The notes below the pieces were generated by a model that ran no database searches, was not told the DNA's origin, and was given only the letters and a program-made list of their open reading frames with translations. From NCBI RefSeq assembly GCF_010682105.1, contig NZ_JAAGWH010000033.1, positions 124,001 through 188,000 of the forward strand: a stretch of 64,000 nucleotides of DNA, read 5' to 3'. Below, one piece after another: positions 1 to 7,921 of the stretch (its first letter is position 1; each line of letters begins with the position of its first letter). The translations under genes were made by a program, and so were the position numbers. This DNA comes from Modestobacter muralis. Lineage in GTDB: Bacteria; Actinomycetota; Actinomycetes; Mycobacteriales; Geodermatophilaceae.

Positions 1-37
1 CGACGAGGAGCCCGAGCAGCAGGGAGGCGGCGTCCAT
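1..37 (-). CDS. Partial N-terminus of a membrane-anchored protein (possibly RmuC)
   Basis: A minus-strand ATG at 35-37 opens a frame that runs out of the window and reads MDAASLLLGLLV, a hydrophobic start. RmuC-type proteins begin with a similar short membrane segment and are sometimes found near ychF in actinobacteria, but twelve residues cannot prove this. No clear ribosome binding site precedes the ATG. It would be divergent from the VOC gene at 111. Confidence 0.3.
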   Translation of the reverse strand, partial: MDAASLLLGLLV

Positions 38-110
38 GGCGACCAGGGTGCAACAGCGCCCCGACACTTCCGGGGAGCGCGCACCGGCGACATGGCCGAG
101 AGTGCACCCC

Positions 111-551
111 ATGACCGAGCCGCTGGCCCAGCCCCGGGCCATCCACCACGTCCGCCTGACCGTCACCGACATCGGCCGGTCCAAGGAGTTCTACCGCCGG
201 CTGCTCGGCGTCGACCCGGTCATCGACACCAGCGACCAGGCCGGTCAGCCCGGGGTGTCGGAGGACCCGGCGCGCTACTACGGCGGCTGCATCTTCCCGG
301 TCGGCGACGGGCTGTTCGGCCTGCGCCCGGTCGCCGACGCCGGCGACCGGTTCGACTCGACCCGGGTCGGGCTGGACCACGTCAGCCTCACCGTGGGCTC
401 GCGCGCGGAGCTGGTCGCCGCCGCGGCCCGGCTGGACGCCGCCGGGGTCGAGCACGGGGAGGTCATCGACTTCGCCGACTCGGGCCTGTCCATCCTGTCG
501 CTGCAGGACCCCGACGACATCAACCTGGAGCTCGTCGCGCCGGCGTCCTGA
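111..551 (+). CDS. VOC (glyoxalase/bleomycin resistance) family protein
   Basis: This is a small metalloenzyme-fold protein of 146 residues, with the typical VOC start HHVRLTVTDIGRSKEFYRRL and a C-terminal repeat of the fold around GLDHVSLTV. The last strand, DPDDINLEL, carries the glutamate that usually closes the metal site. An upstream in-frame ATG at 36 would add 25 low-complexity residues outside the fold, so the ATG at 111 is preferred. The substrate cannot be told from sequence. The gene converges on ogt with only 4 nt between the stops. Confidence 0.8.
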   Translation: MTEPLAQPRAIHHVRLTVTDIGRSKEFYRRLLGVDPVIDTSDQAGQPGVSEDPARYYGGCIFPVGDGLFGLRPVADAGDRFDSTRVGLDHVSLTVGSRAELVAAAARLDAAGVEHGEVIDFADSGLSILSLQDPDDINLELVAPAS

Positions 552-555
552 CGCC

Positions 556-1092
556 TCAGCTGCCGGCGTGCGCGGCCTCGTGGTCGAGCAGCCAGCGCTT
601 GACCGGCGTCCCCCAGCGGAAGCCGCCGAGCCCGCCGCCGGTGGCCAGCACCCGGTGGCAGGGGACGAAGAGCGCGGCGGCGTTGCGCGCGCACGCCCCG
701 GCAGCGGCACGCACCGCCGCCGGGCGCCCGCAGCGGGCGGCGAACCCGGCGTAGGTGTCGGGCTCGCCCGGCGGCACGGTGCGCAGCACCTCCCACGCGT
801 CGGTCAGGAACGGCCCGGAGCGCTGCTGCACCGGCACCGCGTCGATGGCCGTGAGGTCGCCGTCGGCGAAGGCGGTGACCACGTCGAGCACGGGCAGCGT
901 GTCCGCGCTCTCCAGGCCGTCGGGCCGCAGCGACCGGTGCACGACGGGCAGCAGGTCGCCGACGTCGTCGGTCCAGCCGCTGGCCAGCACGACGTCCCCG
1001 CCGTCCGGCCCGGTGGTGACGACGACGGTGAAGGGCCCGGGCGGGGTGCTCACGGTGGCGTAGCGGGCTGTGCTCATCGAGGTGCGGCTCAC
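556..1092 (-). CDS. ogt: Methylated-DNA--protein-cysteine methyltransferase
   Basis: This suicide repair protein moves the methyl group from O6-methylguanine to its own cysteine. The active site PCHRV is present near residues 144-148 of 178, followed by the usual GGFRWGTPVKRWLLDHE tail. The GTG at 1092 is chosen because it overlaps the upstream glycosylase stop (GTGA) and has GGAG six bases before it; an ATG at 1077 is possible but lacks a Shine-Dalgarno sequence. Overlap with the AlkA-type gene points to a coupled alkylation-repair operon. Length is normal for the family. Confidence 0.9.
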   Translation of the reverse strand: MSRTSMSTARYATVSTPPGPFTVVVTTGPDGGDVVLASGWTDDVGDLLPVVHRSLRPDGLESADTLPVLDVVTAFADGDLTAIDAVPVQQRSGPFLTDAWEVLRTVPPGEPDTYAGFAARCGRPAAVRAAAGACARNAAALFVPCHRVLATGGGLGGFRWGTPVKRWLLDHEAAHAGS

Positions 1093-2567
1093 GACAGGCT
1101 CCGATCGACGGGACGGGTGAAGAAGGACGGCACGGCGAGCGCCCACAGGTGCATCACCGCGTAGGAGCGCCACGGCTGCCAGCGGGCGGCAGCGTCGGCG
1201 TCGGAGCTGCCGAGCGTGGCCAGACTGCGGCGCAGGGCCAGGTCGCCGGGCAGCCAGACGTCGGGGTCGGCCAGCCCGCGCATTGCCACCAGCGCCGCCG
1301 TCCAGGGGCCGATCCCGCGCAGGGCCAGCAGCGACCGGCGGGCCTCGTCCCGGTCGGCACCGGGGCCCAGCGACACGGTGCCGTCGGCCAGCGCGGTGGC
1401 CAGCGTCCCGACGGCCGCCCGCCGGGCACCGGTCAGCCCGACGTCGGACAGGTCGGCCGCGGCGAGGTCGGCGGCGCGGGGGAAGGCGTGGGTGAGGGTG
1501 CCGACCGGCTCCGGCAGCGGCCGCCCGGCCAGCGGGAGCAGCCGGGCGGTGAGGGTGCGGGCCCCGGCGACGGACACCTGCTGCCCCAGCACCGCGCGCA
1601 CGGCGACCTCGTCGGCGTCCACCCCGGTGGGCACCCGACGGCCGGGCGCGCCGGCGACCAGGTCGGCCAGCGCCGGGTCGGTGCCGAGCACGGCGTCGAC
1701 CGCGGCCGGGTCGGCGTCGAGGTCCAGCAGTCGCCGGCAGCGGGCCACGGCCACCCCGAGGTCGCGCAGCTCGGCCAGCTGCAGCCGGGCGGTGACCGAG
1801 GCGCCGGCGCCGGGGGAGAGCCGGACGACGGCCGGCCCGTGCGGCAGGTCGAGCACCCGGGAGAACGTCGTCCCGTCCCACTCCTCCAGGCCGGGGACCG
1901 CGTGCGCGCCCAGGAACAGCAGCACCTCGTCGGCGGCGAAGGGGGCGCGGGCGGCCAGCCGCAGGGTCAGCCAGCCCGGGGCGCCGCCCTCGGTGCGCGG
2001 GGTCGCCGGGCGGAGCCCCGACGGCGTCGTCCCGAAGACCGACCGCACGGTGTCGTTGAACTGCCGGATGCTGGCGAAGCCGGCGGCGAAGGCCACGTCG
2101 GCCATCGGCAGCCGGGTGGTCTCGATCAGCAGCCGTGCGGTCTGGGCGCGCTGCGCCCGGGCGAGGGCCAGCGGCCCGACGCCGAGCTCGCCGGTGAGCA
2201 GCCGGTTGAGCTGGCGCTCGGAGTACCCCAGCCGCGCCGCGAGCCCGCCCACCCCGCTGCGCTCGACCTCGCCGTCGGCGACCAGCCGCATGGCGCGGGC
2301 GACGACGTCGGCGCGCACGTCCCACTCCGGTGAGCCCGGGACGGCGTCGGGCCGGCACCGGCGGCAGGCGCGGAAACCGGCCGCCTGGGCCGCGGCCGCG
2401 GTCCGGTGGAAGGTGACGTTGTGCTCCAGCGGGGTGCGCGCCGGGCACGAGGGCCGGCAGTAGATGCCCGTGCTGCGCACCGCGGTCACGAACCACCCGT
2501 CGAAGCGCGGGTCGCGGCCGGCGACGGCGCGGTAGCAGCGCTCCGCGTCCAGCGCAGGCGTCGTCAT
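1089..2567 (-). CDS. alkA: Ada/AlkA fusion: methyl sensor plus DNA-3-methyladenine glycosylase II
   Basis: The 492-residue protein joins an Ada-type zinc domain (Cys37, Cys41, Cys68, Cys71, matching the E. coli Ada spacing; Cys37 would take the methyl group), an AraC-type helix-turn-helix (about 85-185), an AlkA N-domain and a HhH-GPD glycosylase domain (LRGIGPWTAALVAMRG, with the catalytic Asp in LPGDLALR). It should sense methylphosphotriesters, act as a transcription factor and excise alkylated bases. This fusion is common in actinobacteria. It is translationally coupled to ogt, so the operon is probably self-induced by methylation. It is divergent from the ABC genes at 2709. Confidence 0.92.
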   Translation of the reverse strand: MTTPALDAERCYRAVAGRDPRFDGWFVTAVRSTGIYCRPSCPARTPLEHNVTFHRTAAAAQAAGFRACRRCRPDAVPGSPEWDVRADVVARAMRLVADGEVERSGVGGLAARLGYSERQLNRLLTGELGVGPLALARAQRAQTARLLIETTRLPMADVAFAAGFASIRQFNDTVRSVFGTTPSGLRPATPRTEGGAPGWLTLRLAARAPFAADEVLLFLGAHAVPGLEEWDGTTFSRVLDLPHGPAVVRLSPGAGASVTARLQLAELRDLGVAVARCRRLLDLDADPAAVDAVLGTDPALADLVAGAPGRRVPTGVDADEVAVRAVLGQQVSVAGARTLTARLLPLAGRPLPEPVGTLTHAFPRAADLAAADLSDVGLTGARRAAVGTLATALADGTVSLGPGADRDEARRSLLALRGIGPWTAALVAMRGLADPDVWLPGDLALRRSLATLGSSDADAAARWQPWRSYAVMHLWALAVPSFFTRPVDRSLS

Positions 2568-2708
2568 GACCCGAGCATGGCACCGCGGCGCCACCCCGAC
2601 TGGCGGCTTTCGGACGCGACGATGACGCCCCGGCGTCCATCGACCGGTGGACGGCGGACCCCCGGATCGGCGGTCCCGCCGGGCGCCGGGCGCGGACAGG
2701 CTCAGGGC

Positions 2709-3611
2709 ATGACGACGACAGAGGTGGCCCGGCCGCCGGTGCGGACCGGGGACACACCGGCCGTGACGGTCCGCGGGCTGGTCAAGGCCTACGGCGGGAC
2801 GACGGTGCTCGACGGGCTCGACCTGGAGGTGCGGCGCGGGGAGTGCTTCGCGCTGCTCGGTCCCAACGGGGCGGGCAAGACCACCACCATCGAGGTGCTC
2901 GAGGGCGTGCTGCGCCGCGACGCCGGGGAGGTGTCGGTGCTGGGGGAGGACCCGGCGACCGCCGGCCGGGCCTGGCGGGCCCGCCTGGGGGTGGTCAGCC
3001 AGGGCGAGGGCGCCGGTCAGGCGCTCAGCGTCCGGGAGACCCTCGTCCACTTCGCCCGGTACACCTCGACCCCGTGTCCGGTCGACGAGCTGCTCGCCGC
3101 CGTCGGCCTGACCGAGCAGGCAGACACCCGGGTGGGCAGCCTCTCCGGCGGCCAGCGGCGCCGGCTCGCCGTGGCCCTCGGCGTCCAGGGCCGGCCGGAG
3201 CTGGTGTTCCTCGACGAGCCGACGACCGGCATGGACCCGGTCGCCCGGCGGCAGTTCTGGCAGCTGGTGCGCGACCTGCGCGCCGACGGGACGACGGTGC
3301 TGCTCACCACCCACTACCTGGACGAGGCCGCCGAGCTCGCCGACCGGGTGGGCGTCGTCGCCGGGGGGCGGCTGGTCGAGGTCGCCCCGCCGGCCGAGCT
3401 GGGTGCCGCGCTGCGCCGGGAGGCCACCGTGCGCTGGCGGGAGCCCGGCGGCTGGCGCGAGGTGCGCACCGAGCAGCCCGCCGGCGTCCTGCGCGACCTG
3501 CTCGCCGCACACCCGTGCGGCGAGGTGCCCGACCTGTCCGTCACCCGCCCCGGCCTCGAGGACGTCTACCTCGCCCTGGTCGGCGCCACCTCCGGAGGAG
3601 ACCCCCGATGA
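2709..3611 (+). CDS. ABC transporter ATP-binding protein (drug/lipid exporter type)
   Basis: This is the nucleotide-binding subunit of an ABC-2 exporter, 300 residues. Walker A is GPNGAGKTTT, the signature is LSGGQRRRL, and Walker B with the D-loop is LVFLDEPTTGMDP. The C-terminal 60 residues resemble the accessory domain of DrrA-like subunits. The ATG at 2709 follows a weak purine run. The stop overlaps the permease start (ATGA), and the kinase and regulator genes downstream suggest the exporter answers to an envelope or drug signal. The substrate is unknown. Confidence 0.92.
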   Translation: MTTTEVARPPVRTGDTPAVTVRGLVKAYGGTTVLDGLDLEVRRGECFALLGPNGAGKTTTIEVLEGVLRRDAGEVSVLGEDPATAGRAWRARLGVVSQGEGAGQALSVRETLVHFARYTSTPCPVDELLAAVGLTEQADTRVGSLSGGQRRRLAVALGVQGRPELVFLDEPTTGMDPVARRQFWQLVRDLRADGTTVLLTTHYLDEAAELADRVGVVAGGRLVEVAPPAELGAALRREATVRWREPGGWREVRTEQPAGVLRDLLAAHPCGEVPDLSVTRPGLEDVYLALVGATSGGDPR

Positions 3612-4435
3612 CCAGCACCCTGACCCCCGCCCGGCCGGCGCCGCCCTCGACCGCCCGGATCGCGCAGGCCCGGGTCGGCCTGGAGCTGCGGCTGTTCGCC
3701 CGTGAGCGCCAGCAGGTGGTGTTCTCCTTCGCCTACCCGCTGGTGATGATGGTGATCTTCGCGTCCGTGCTGGGCGGCGACGAGCGCCCCGGCGACGTCC
3801 CCTTCGCCCAGTACTTCCTGGCCGGGATCGCGGCCACCGGGATCATGCTGAGCAGCTTCCAGGCCGTCGGGACGGCGATCTCCGCCGAGCGCGAGGCCGG
3901 TCTGCTGGGCCGGCTGCAGCTGCTGGGCACCCCGCCGGCGGCCTACTTCGCGGGCAAGGCGGGCCAGGTGCTGGTGACCACGGCGGTGCAGCTGGCACTG
4001 CTCCTGCCGCTGGCCCGCTACGCCTACGACGTCCCGATGCCGGCCGACCTGGGGCACTGGCTCACGTTCCTGTGGGTCGCCGCGCTGGGCGCGCTGGCCG
4101 GCACGGTGCTCGGCATCGCGGTGTCGGCGCTGCCCGGCAGCGCGTCGTCGGTCACCACGACCGTCTCGGGCTTCGCGATCGTGCTGCAGTTCTTCTCCGG
4201 GGTCTTCTTCGGCTTCACCGAGCTGCCCGGCTGGATGCAGCAGGTGGCGGCGCTGTTCCCGCTGAAGTGGCTGACCCAGGGGATGCGCTCGGCGTTCCTG
4301 CCCGAGCAGGCCGGCGCGTTCGAGGTCGCCGGCGGGTGGGAGCACGGCCGGACCGCCCTGGTGCTGGTCGCATGGGTGATCATCGGCGTCATGGTGTGTG
4401 CGAGGACCTTCCGCTGGCGTCGGGCCGCCGGGTGA
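3608..4435 (+). CDS. ABC-2 type transporter permease
   Basis: Integral membrane partner of the ATPase at 2709, 275 residues. It has about six hydrophobic segments, the first after residue 40 (VVFSFAYPLVMMVIFASVLG), and the ABC-2 type layout with a conserved stretch before the last helices. Start and stop overlap both neighbours by 4 nt (ATGA upstream, GTGA downstream), indicating one transcript with the two-component genes. Confidence 0.88.
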   Translation: MTSTLTPARPAPPSTARIAQARVGLELRLFARERQQVVFSFAYPLVMMVIFASVLGGDERPGDVPFAQYFLAGIAATGIMLSSFQAVGTAISAEREAGLLGRLQLLGTPPAAYFAGKAGQVLVTTAVQLALLLPLARYAYDVPMPADLGHWLTFLWVAALGALAGTVLGIAVSALPGSASSVTTTVSGFAIVLQFFSGVFFGFTELPGWMQQVAALFPLKWLTQGMRSAFLPEQAGAFEVAGGWEHGRTALVLVAWVIIGVMVCARTFRWRRAAG

Positions 4436-5663
4436 GGTCCCGGGTCCGGGTCGCCGCCGTCCCCACGTGGGGGGACGGCGGTGCCCCGCTGTCCGAGCGG
4501 GGCTGGCGGACGGCCGTGCGGGTCTGGCACGTCGCGTTCGCCGCGATGGTCGGGACGGCGCTGGTGCGGGCGGTCGCGGTCGTGGACGCCGACGGCGGGC
4601 CGCGGCCGCTGCTGGTCGGTGCGCTGCTCGCGCTGGTGGTGGGCTGGGTGGTGCTGGGCACGCCGGCGCTGACCAGGCGCGACTCCACGCGGGCGACGGC
4701 GTACCTCGCGCTGCTGGTGCTGGTGATCGGCGTCGTCGCCTGGATCGAGCCCTCGCTGCTGTTCCTGATGTTCCTGGCCTACCCGCAGGTGTGGTTCGTC
4801 GTCCCGACCGTCCCGGCGGGCGTGGTGTGGACGGTGGTGCTGGCCGCCGCCAGCACCACCGGGCCGTTCGTCGCCTGGGCGCGCGGCGACGAACCGCTGT
4901 GGGGGCCGGGGGAGACCCTGGTCGGGATGGTGTTCAGCCTGGCGATGGGGCTGTGGGTGCACAGCCTGCTGGCCACCAGCCAGGAGCGGGCCGACCTGAT
5001 CGAGCAGCTGGAGGCGACCCGCGCCGAGCTGGCCGAGGCCCACCACCAGCAGGGCGCGCTGGCCGAGCGGGAGCGGCTGGCCCGGAGGTGCACGACACCC
5101 TCGCCCAGGGCTTCACGAGCATCGTGGTGCTGGCCCAGACCGCCACGGGGCAACTGCCCGGCAGCCCTGGTGCGGCGGCGGAGCGGGTGGCGCTGATCGA
5201 GGAGGTGGCCCGGGAGAACCTCGCCGAGGCGCGCGCGATGGTGGCCGCGCTCGCGCCGGTGGCGCTGGACTCCGCGACGCTGGTGGAGGCCCTGGAGCGG
5301 CTGACCGAGCGCTTCGGCCGGGAGACGGGCCTGGCCACCCGGCTGGACACCGCCGCACTCGGCTCGCCGGACCAGGGGCTGAGCCGCAGTCAGGAGATCG
5401 TGCTGCTGCGCGGCGCCCAGGAGGCGCTGACCAACGTCCGCCGGCACGCCGCGGCCAGCGCGGTGGTGCTGCGGGTCAGCCGGGTCGGGGACGTCGTGGC
5501 AGTGCACGTGGAGGACGACGGCGTGGGCTTCGACCCGGCCGGGGCCCCGGGCATCGGGCTGGCCGGGCTGCGGGACCGAGCCGAGGAGGCCGGCGGCGCG
5601 GTCGACGTCGCGTCCGAGCCGGGCCGGGGCACCCGGGTCACCGTCCGGGTGCCGGTCCGATGA
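4432..5663 (+). pseudogene. Sensor histidine kinase (NarL/DesK type) interrupted by a 1-nt frameshift
   Basis: The first frame (GTG 4432, overlapping the permease stop) encodes several membrane helices and a coiled linker ending ERERLAR, then runs to a stop at 5194-5196. The second frame picks up exactly with EVHDTLAQGFTSIVVLAQ, the HisKA_3 box with the phosphoacceptor histidine, followed by an HATPase domain (N-box EALTNVRRHA, G-box DDGVGFDP). The break is at about 5083-5085, where one G seems to be missing (cccggagg instead of cccgggagg). The joined gene is 1232 nt, one short of a whole frame of 410 residues. As read, the kinase loses its histidine. A sequencing error is as likely as true inactivation. 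Confidence 0.85.
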
Positions 5664-5740
5664 CGCGCGCGGACGACGGTCGAGCGAGCATCGCAGCGAG
5701 CGCCAGCGAGCGAGGAGCGGAACGAGACCGGAGTCGAGCC

Positions 5741-6385
5741 GTGGTGACGGTGCTGGTCGTCGACGACCACCCGGTGGTGCGCGGTGGCCTGGTCGGCTGG
5801 CTCGCCGCCCAGCCCGACCTGGACGTCGTCGGGGAGGCAGGGGACGGGCTGGAGGCGCTGGCCGCGGTGGCCGAGCACGCGCCGGACGTCGTCCTGATGG
5901 ACCTGCGGATGCCGCGGATGGACGGCGTGGCGGCGACCGGCCGGATCACCGCCGCGCACCCCGGTGTCCGGGTGTTGGTGCTGACCACCTACGACACCGA
6001 CGCCGACATCGTGCGGGCGGTGGAGGCCGGCGCGGCCGGCTACCTGCTCAAGGACACCCCGCTGCCCCAGCTGGCCGACGCCGTGCGGGCCGCGGCCCGC
6101 GGGGAGACGGTGCTGGCCCCGCCGGTGGCGGCGAAGCTGATGTCCCGGATGCGCGGGCCGTCGGTGGAGGCCCCGACCGCCCGGGAGCTGCAGGTGCTCG
6201 GCGGGGTGGCCCGCGGGCTGACCAACGCCGAGATCGGCCGGGAGCTGTTCATCGGCGAGGCGACGGTGAAGACCCACCTGGTGCGGGTGTTCGCCAAGCT
6301 CGGCGTCGACGACCGCACACGGGCGGTCATGGTCGCCGTCGAGCGCGGCCTGCTGTCGGGCCCGGGGTCCGCCGGCGCCGACTGA
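5741..6385 (+). CDS. NarL/LuxR-family response regulator
   Basis: Receiver domain at the N-terminus (acidic pair Asp8-Asp9, phosphoacceptor Asp54 in VVLMDLRMP) and LuxR-type helix-turn-helix at the C-terminus (TARELQVLGGVARGLTNAEI). It should be the partner of the broken kinase just upstream and regulate the ABC exporter. An ATG at 5660 overlaps the kinase stop (ATGA) but would add 27 residues of repetitive sequence not typical of the family. The GTG at 5741 has GGAG seven bases upstream and gives a standard 214-residue protein. Confidence 0.9.
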   Translation: MVTVLVVDDHPVVRGGLVGWLAAQPDLDVVGEAGDGLEALAAVAEHAPDVVLMDLRMPRMDGVAATGRITAAHPGVRVLVLTTYDTDADIVRAVEAGAAGYLLKDTPLPQLADAVRAAARGETVLAPPVAAKLMSRMRGPSVEAPTARELQVLGGVARGLTNAEIGRELFIGEATVKTHLVRVFAKLGVDDRTRAVMVAVERGLLSGPGSAGAD

Positions 6386-6473
6386 CCAGTTGGCGTCGGC
6401 CGCCACGGCGCGCCGTCCCGTGTCGGCGGCAGCAACTGCACGGTCGGGCGGCGTCCGGCTGTGCCTGCGCCCG

Positions 6474-6479
6474 TAAGCT
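6474..6479 (+). promoter_or_regulatory. Likely -10 box of a leaderless ychF transcript
   Basis: TAAGCT ends 8 nt before the ychF GTG, and there is no Shine-Dalgarno sequence between. This TANNNT spacing is typical of leaderless actinobacterial mRNAs. No convincing -35 box is seen. Confidence 0.45.
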
Positions 6480-6487
6480 CGTCTCTC

Positions 6488-7561
6488 GTGAGTCTCACCA
6501 TCGGCATCGTCGGCCTGCCCAACGTCGGCAAGTCGACGCTGTTCAACGCCCTGACCAAGAACGACGTGCTCGCGGCGAACTACCCGTTCGCCACGATCGA
6601 GCCCAACGTCGGGGTGGTGGGCGTGCCCGACCCGCGGCTGGCGAAGCTCGCCGAGGTCTTCGACTCGAAGAAGACCGTCCCGGCCACCGTGTCGTTCGTC
6701 GACATCGCCGGGATCGTGCGCGGCGCCAGCGAGGGGCAGGGGCTGGGCAACAAGTTCCTGGCCAACATCCGCGAGAGCGATGCGATCTGCCAGGTGATCC
6801 GGGTGTTCAGCGACCCCGACGTCGTGCACGTCGAGGGCAAGGTCGACCCGGCCGACGACATCGAGACGATCAACACCGAGCTCGTCCTGGCCGACATGCA
6901 GACGCTGGAGAAGGCGATCCCGCGGCTGGAGAAGGAGTCGCGCAAGGACAAGGAGCGCAAGGTCCTGCACGACGCCGCCGTCGCCGCGCAGGAGGTGCTG
7001 AACTCCGGGACGACGCTGTTCGCCGCCGGGGTCGACCCCGAGCCGCTGCGCGAGCTGACGCTGCTGACGACCAAGCCGTTCCTGTACGTGTTCAACGTCG
7101 ACGCCGACGAGCTGGGCAACGACGAGACCCTCGACGAGCTGCGGGCGCTGGTCGCCCCCGCCGAGGCGATCTTCCTCGACGCGCAGACCGAGTCCGAGCT
7201 GATCGAGCTGCCCGACGACGAGGCCGCCGAGCTGCTGGCCTCCATCGGTCAGGACGAGCCGGGCCTGGACCAGCTGGCCCGTGTCGGCTTCCGCACCCTC
7301 GGGCTGCAGACCTACCTGACCGCCGGGCCGCAGGAGTCGCGCGCCTGGACGATCCCGGTCGGCGCCACCGCGCCCGAGGCCGCCGGCGTCATCCACACCG
7401 ACTTCCAGCGCGGCTTCATCAAGGCCGAGATCGTCGGCTTCGACCAGCTCATCGAGGCCGGCTCCATGGCCGTGGCCAAGACCAAGGGCTGGGTGCGCAT
7501 CGAGGGCAAGGAGTACGTCATGGCCGACGGCGACGTCGTGGAGTTCCGCTTCAACGTCTAG
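6488..7561 (+). CDS. ychF: Redox-regulated ATPase YchF (Obg-family)
   Basis: A conserved P-loop protein of 357 residues that hydrolyses ATP rather than GTP and binds ribosomes. G1 is GLPNVGKST; a coiled-coil insertion follows around MQTLEKAIPRLEKESRKDKE; the C-terminal TGS/ubiquitin-like domain includes VIHTDFQRGFIKAEIV. The GTG at 6488 gives the canonical N-terminus VSLTIGIVGLPN. It stands alone, with its own likely leaderless promoter, and marks the left edge of the accessory stretch. Confidence 0.97.
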   Translation: MSLTIGIVGLPNVGKSTLFNALTKNDVLAANYPFATIEPNVGVVGVPDPRLAKLAEVFDSKKTVPATVSFVDIAGIVRGASEGQGLGNKFLANIRESDAICQVIRVFSDPDVVHVEGKVDPADDIETINTELVLADMQTLEKAIPRLEKESRKDKERKVLHDAAVAAQEVLNSGTTLFAAGVDPEPLRELTLLTTKPFLYVFNVDADELGNDETLDELRALVAPAEAIFLDAQTESELIELPDDEAAELLASIGQDEPGLDQLARVGFRTLGLQTYLTAGPQESRAWTIPVGATAPEAAGVIHTDFQRGFIKAEIVGFDQLIEAGSMAVAKTKGWVRIEGKEYVMADGDVVEFRFNV

Positions 7562-7921
7562 GTCACCACCATCGGTCCTGGTCGCAGCGACGCGGCCGAG
7601 AGCGATGGCACGGTGATGGCACTCCACGCCTTCGCCGACTGCTGCAGCATCCGCTGCGACGCTACGACGGCCGTCGGCGCCGCCTGAGACCGAGGGCGGG
7701 CCCGCCGCGTGACCGGTTGGCCTGGCCCTCACTCGCATAATTGTCAAGTCGAACTGGGTGTGAGTTGAGCTCATCGGCGCGTCTGCACGGCCCGCAGTGG
7801 TCGACTACTGACAGCAAGCGCCGTCCGGAGCGGTAACTATAAATGCAACGCTGTGATTCATAGTGAAACCCCGCTAAGCTATAGATGCGTCCCCGGCTTC
7901 TATACCCCTAGCGAGGCACTT
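7562..7921. other. Intergenic junction between ychF and the Fic gene, with two -10-like boxes
   Basis: No gene is seen in these 360 bases. The sequence is clearly more AT-rich than its surroundings near 7730-7890. Two plus-strand -10-like boxes occur: TATAAAT at 7838-7844 and TATAGAT at 7880-7886. The second suits a start at about 7893 and the Fic GTG at 7922, which has GAGG five bases upstream. Confidence 0.5.

Noticed and set aside
556-2757. A 733-codon open frame on the minus strand across ogt and alkA
   Set aside because: Only its last part (ogt) matches a family; the rest is an Arg/Pro-rich shadow of the alkA frame, as expected at this GC content.
5660-5740. ATG 5660 as the start of the response regulator
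   Set aside because: Although it overlaps the kinase stop, it adds 27 repetitive residues before the receiver domain; GTG 5741 has a good ribosome site.
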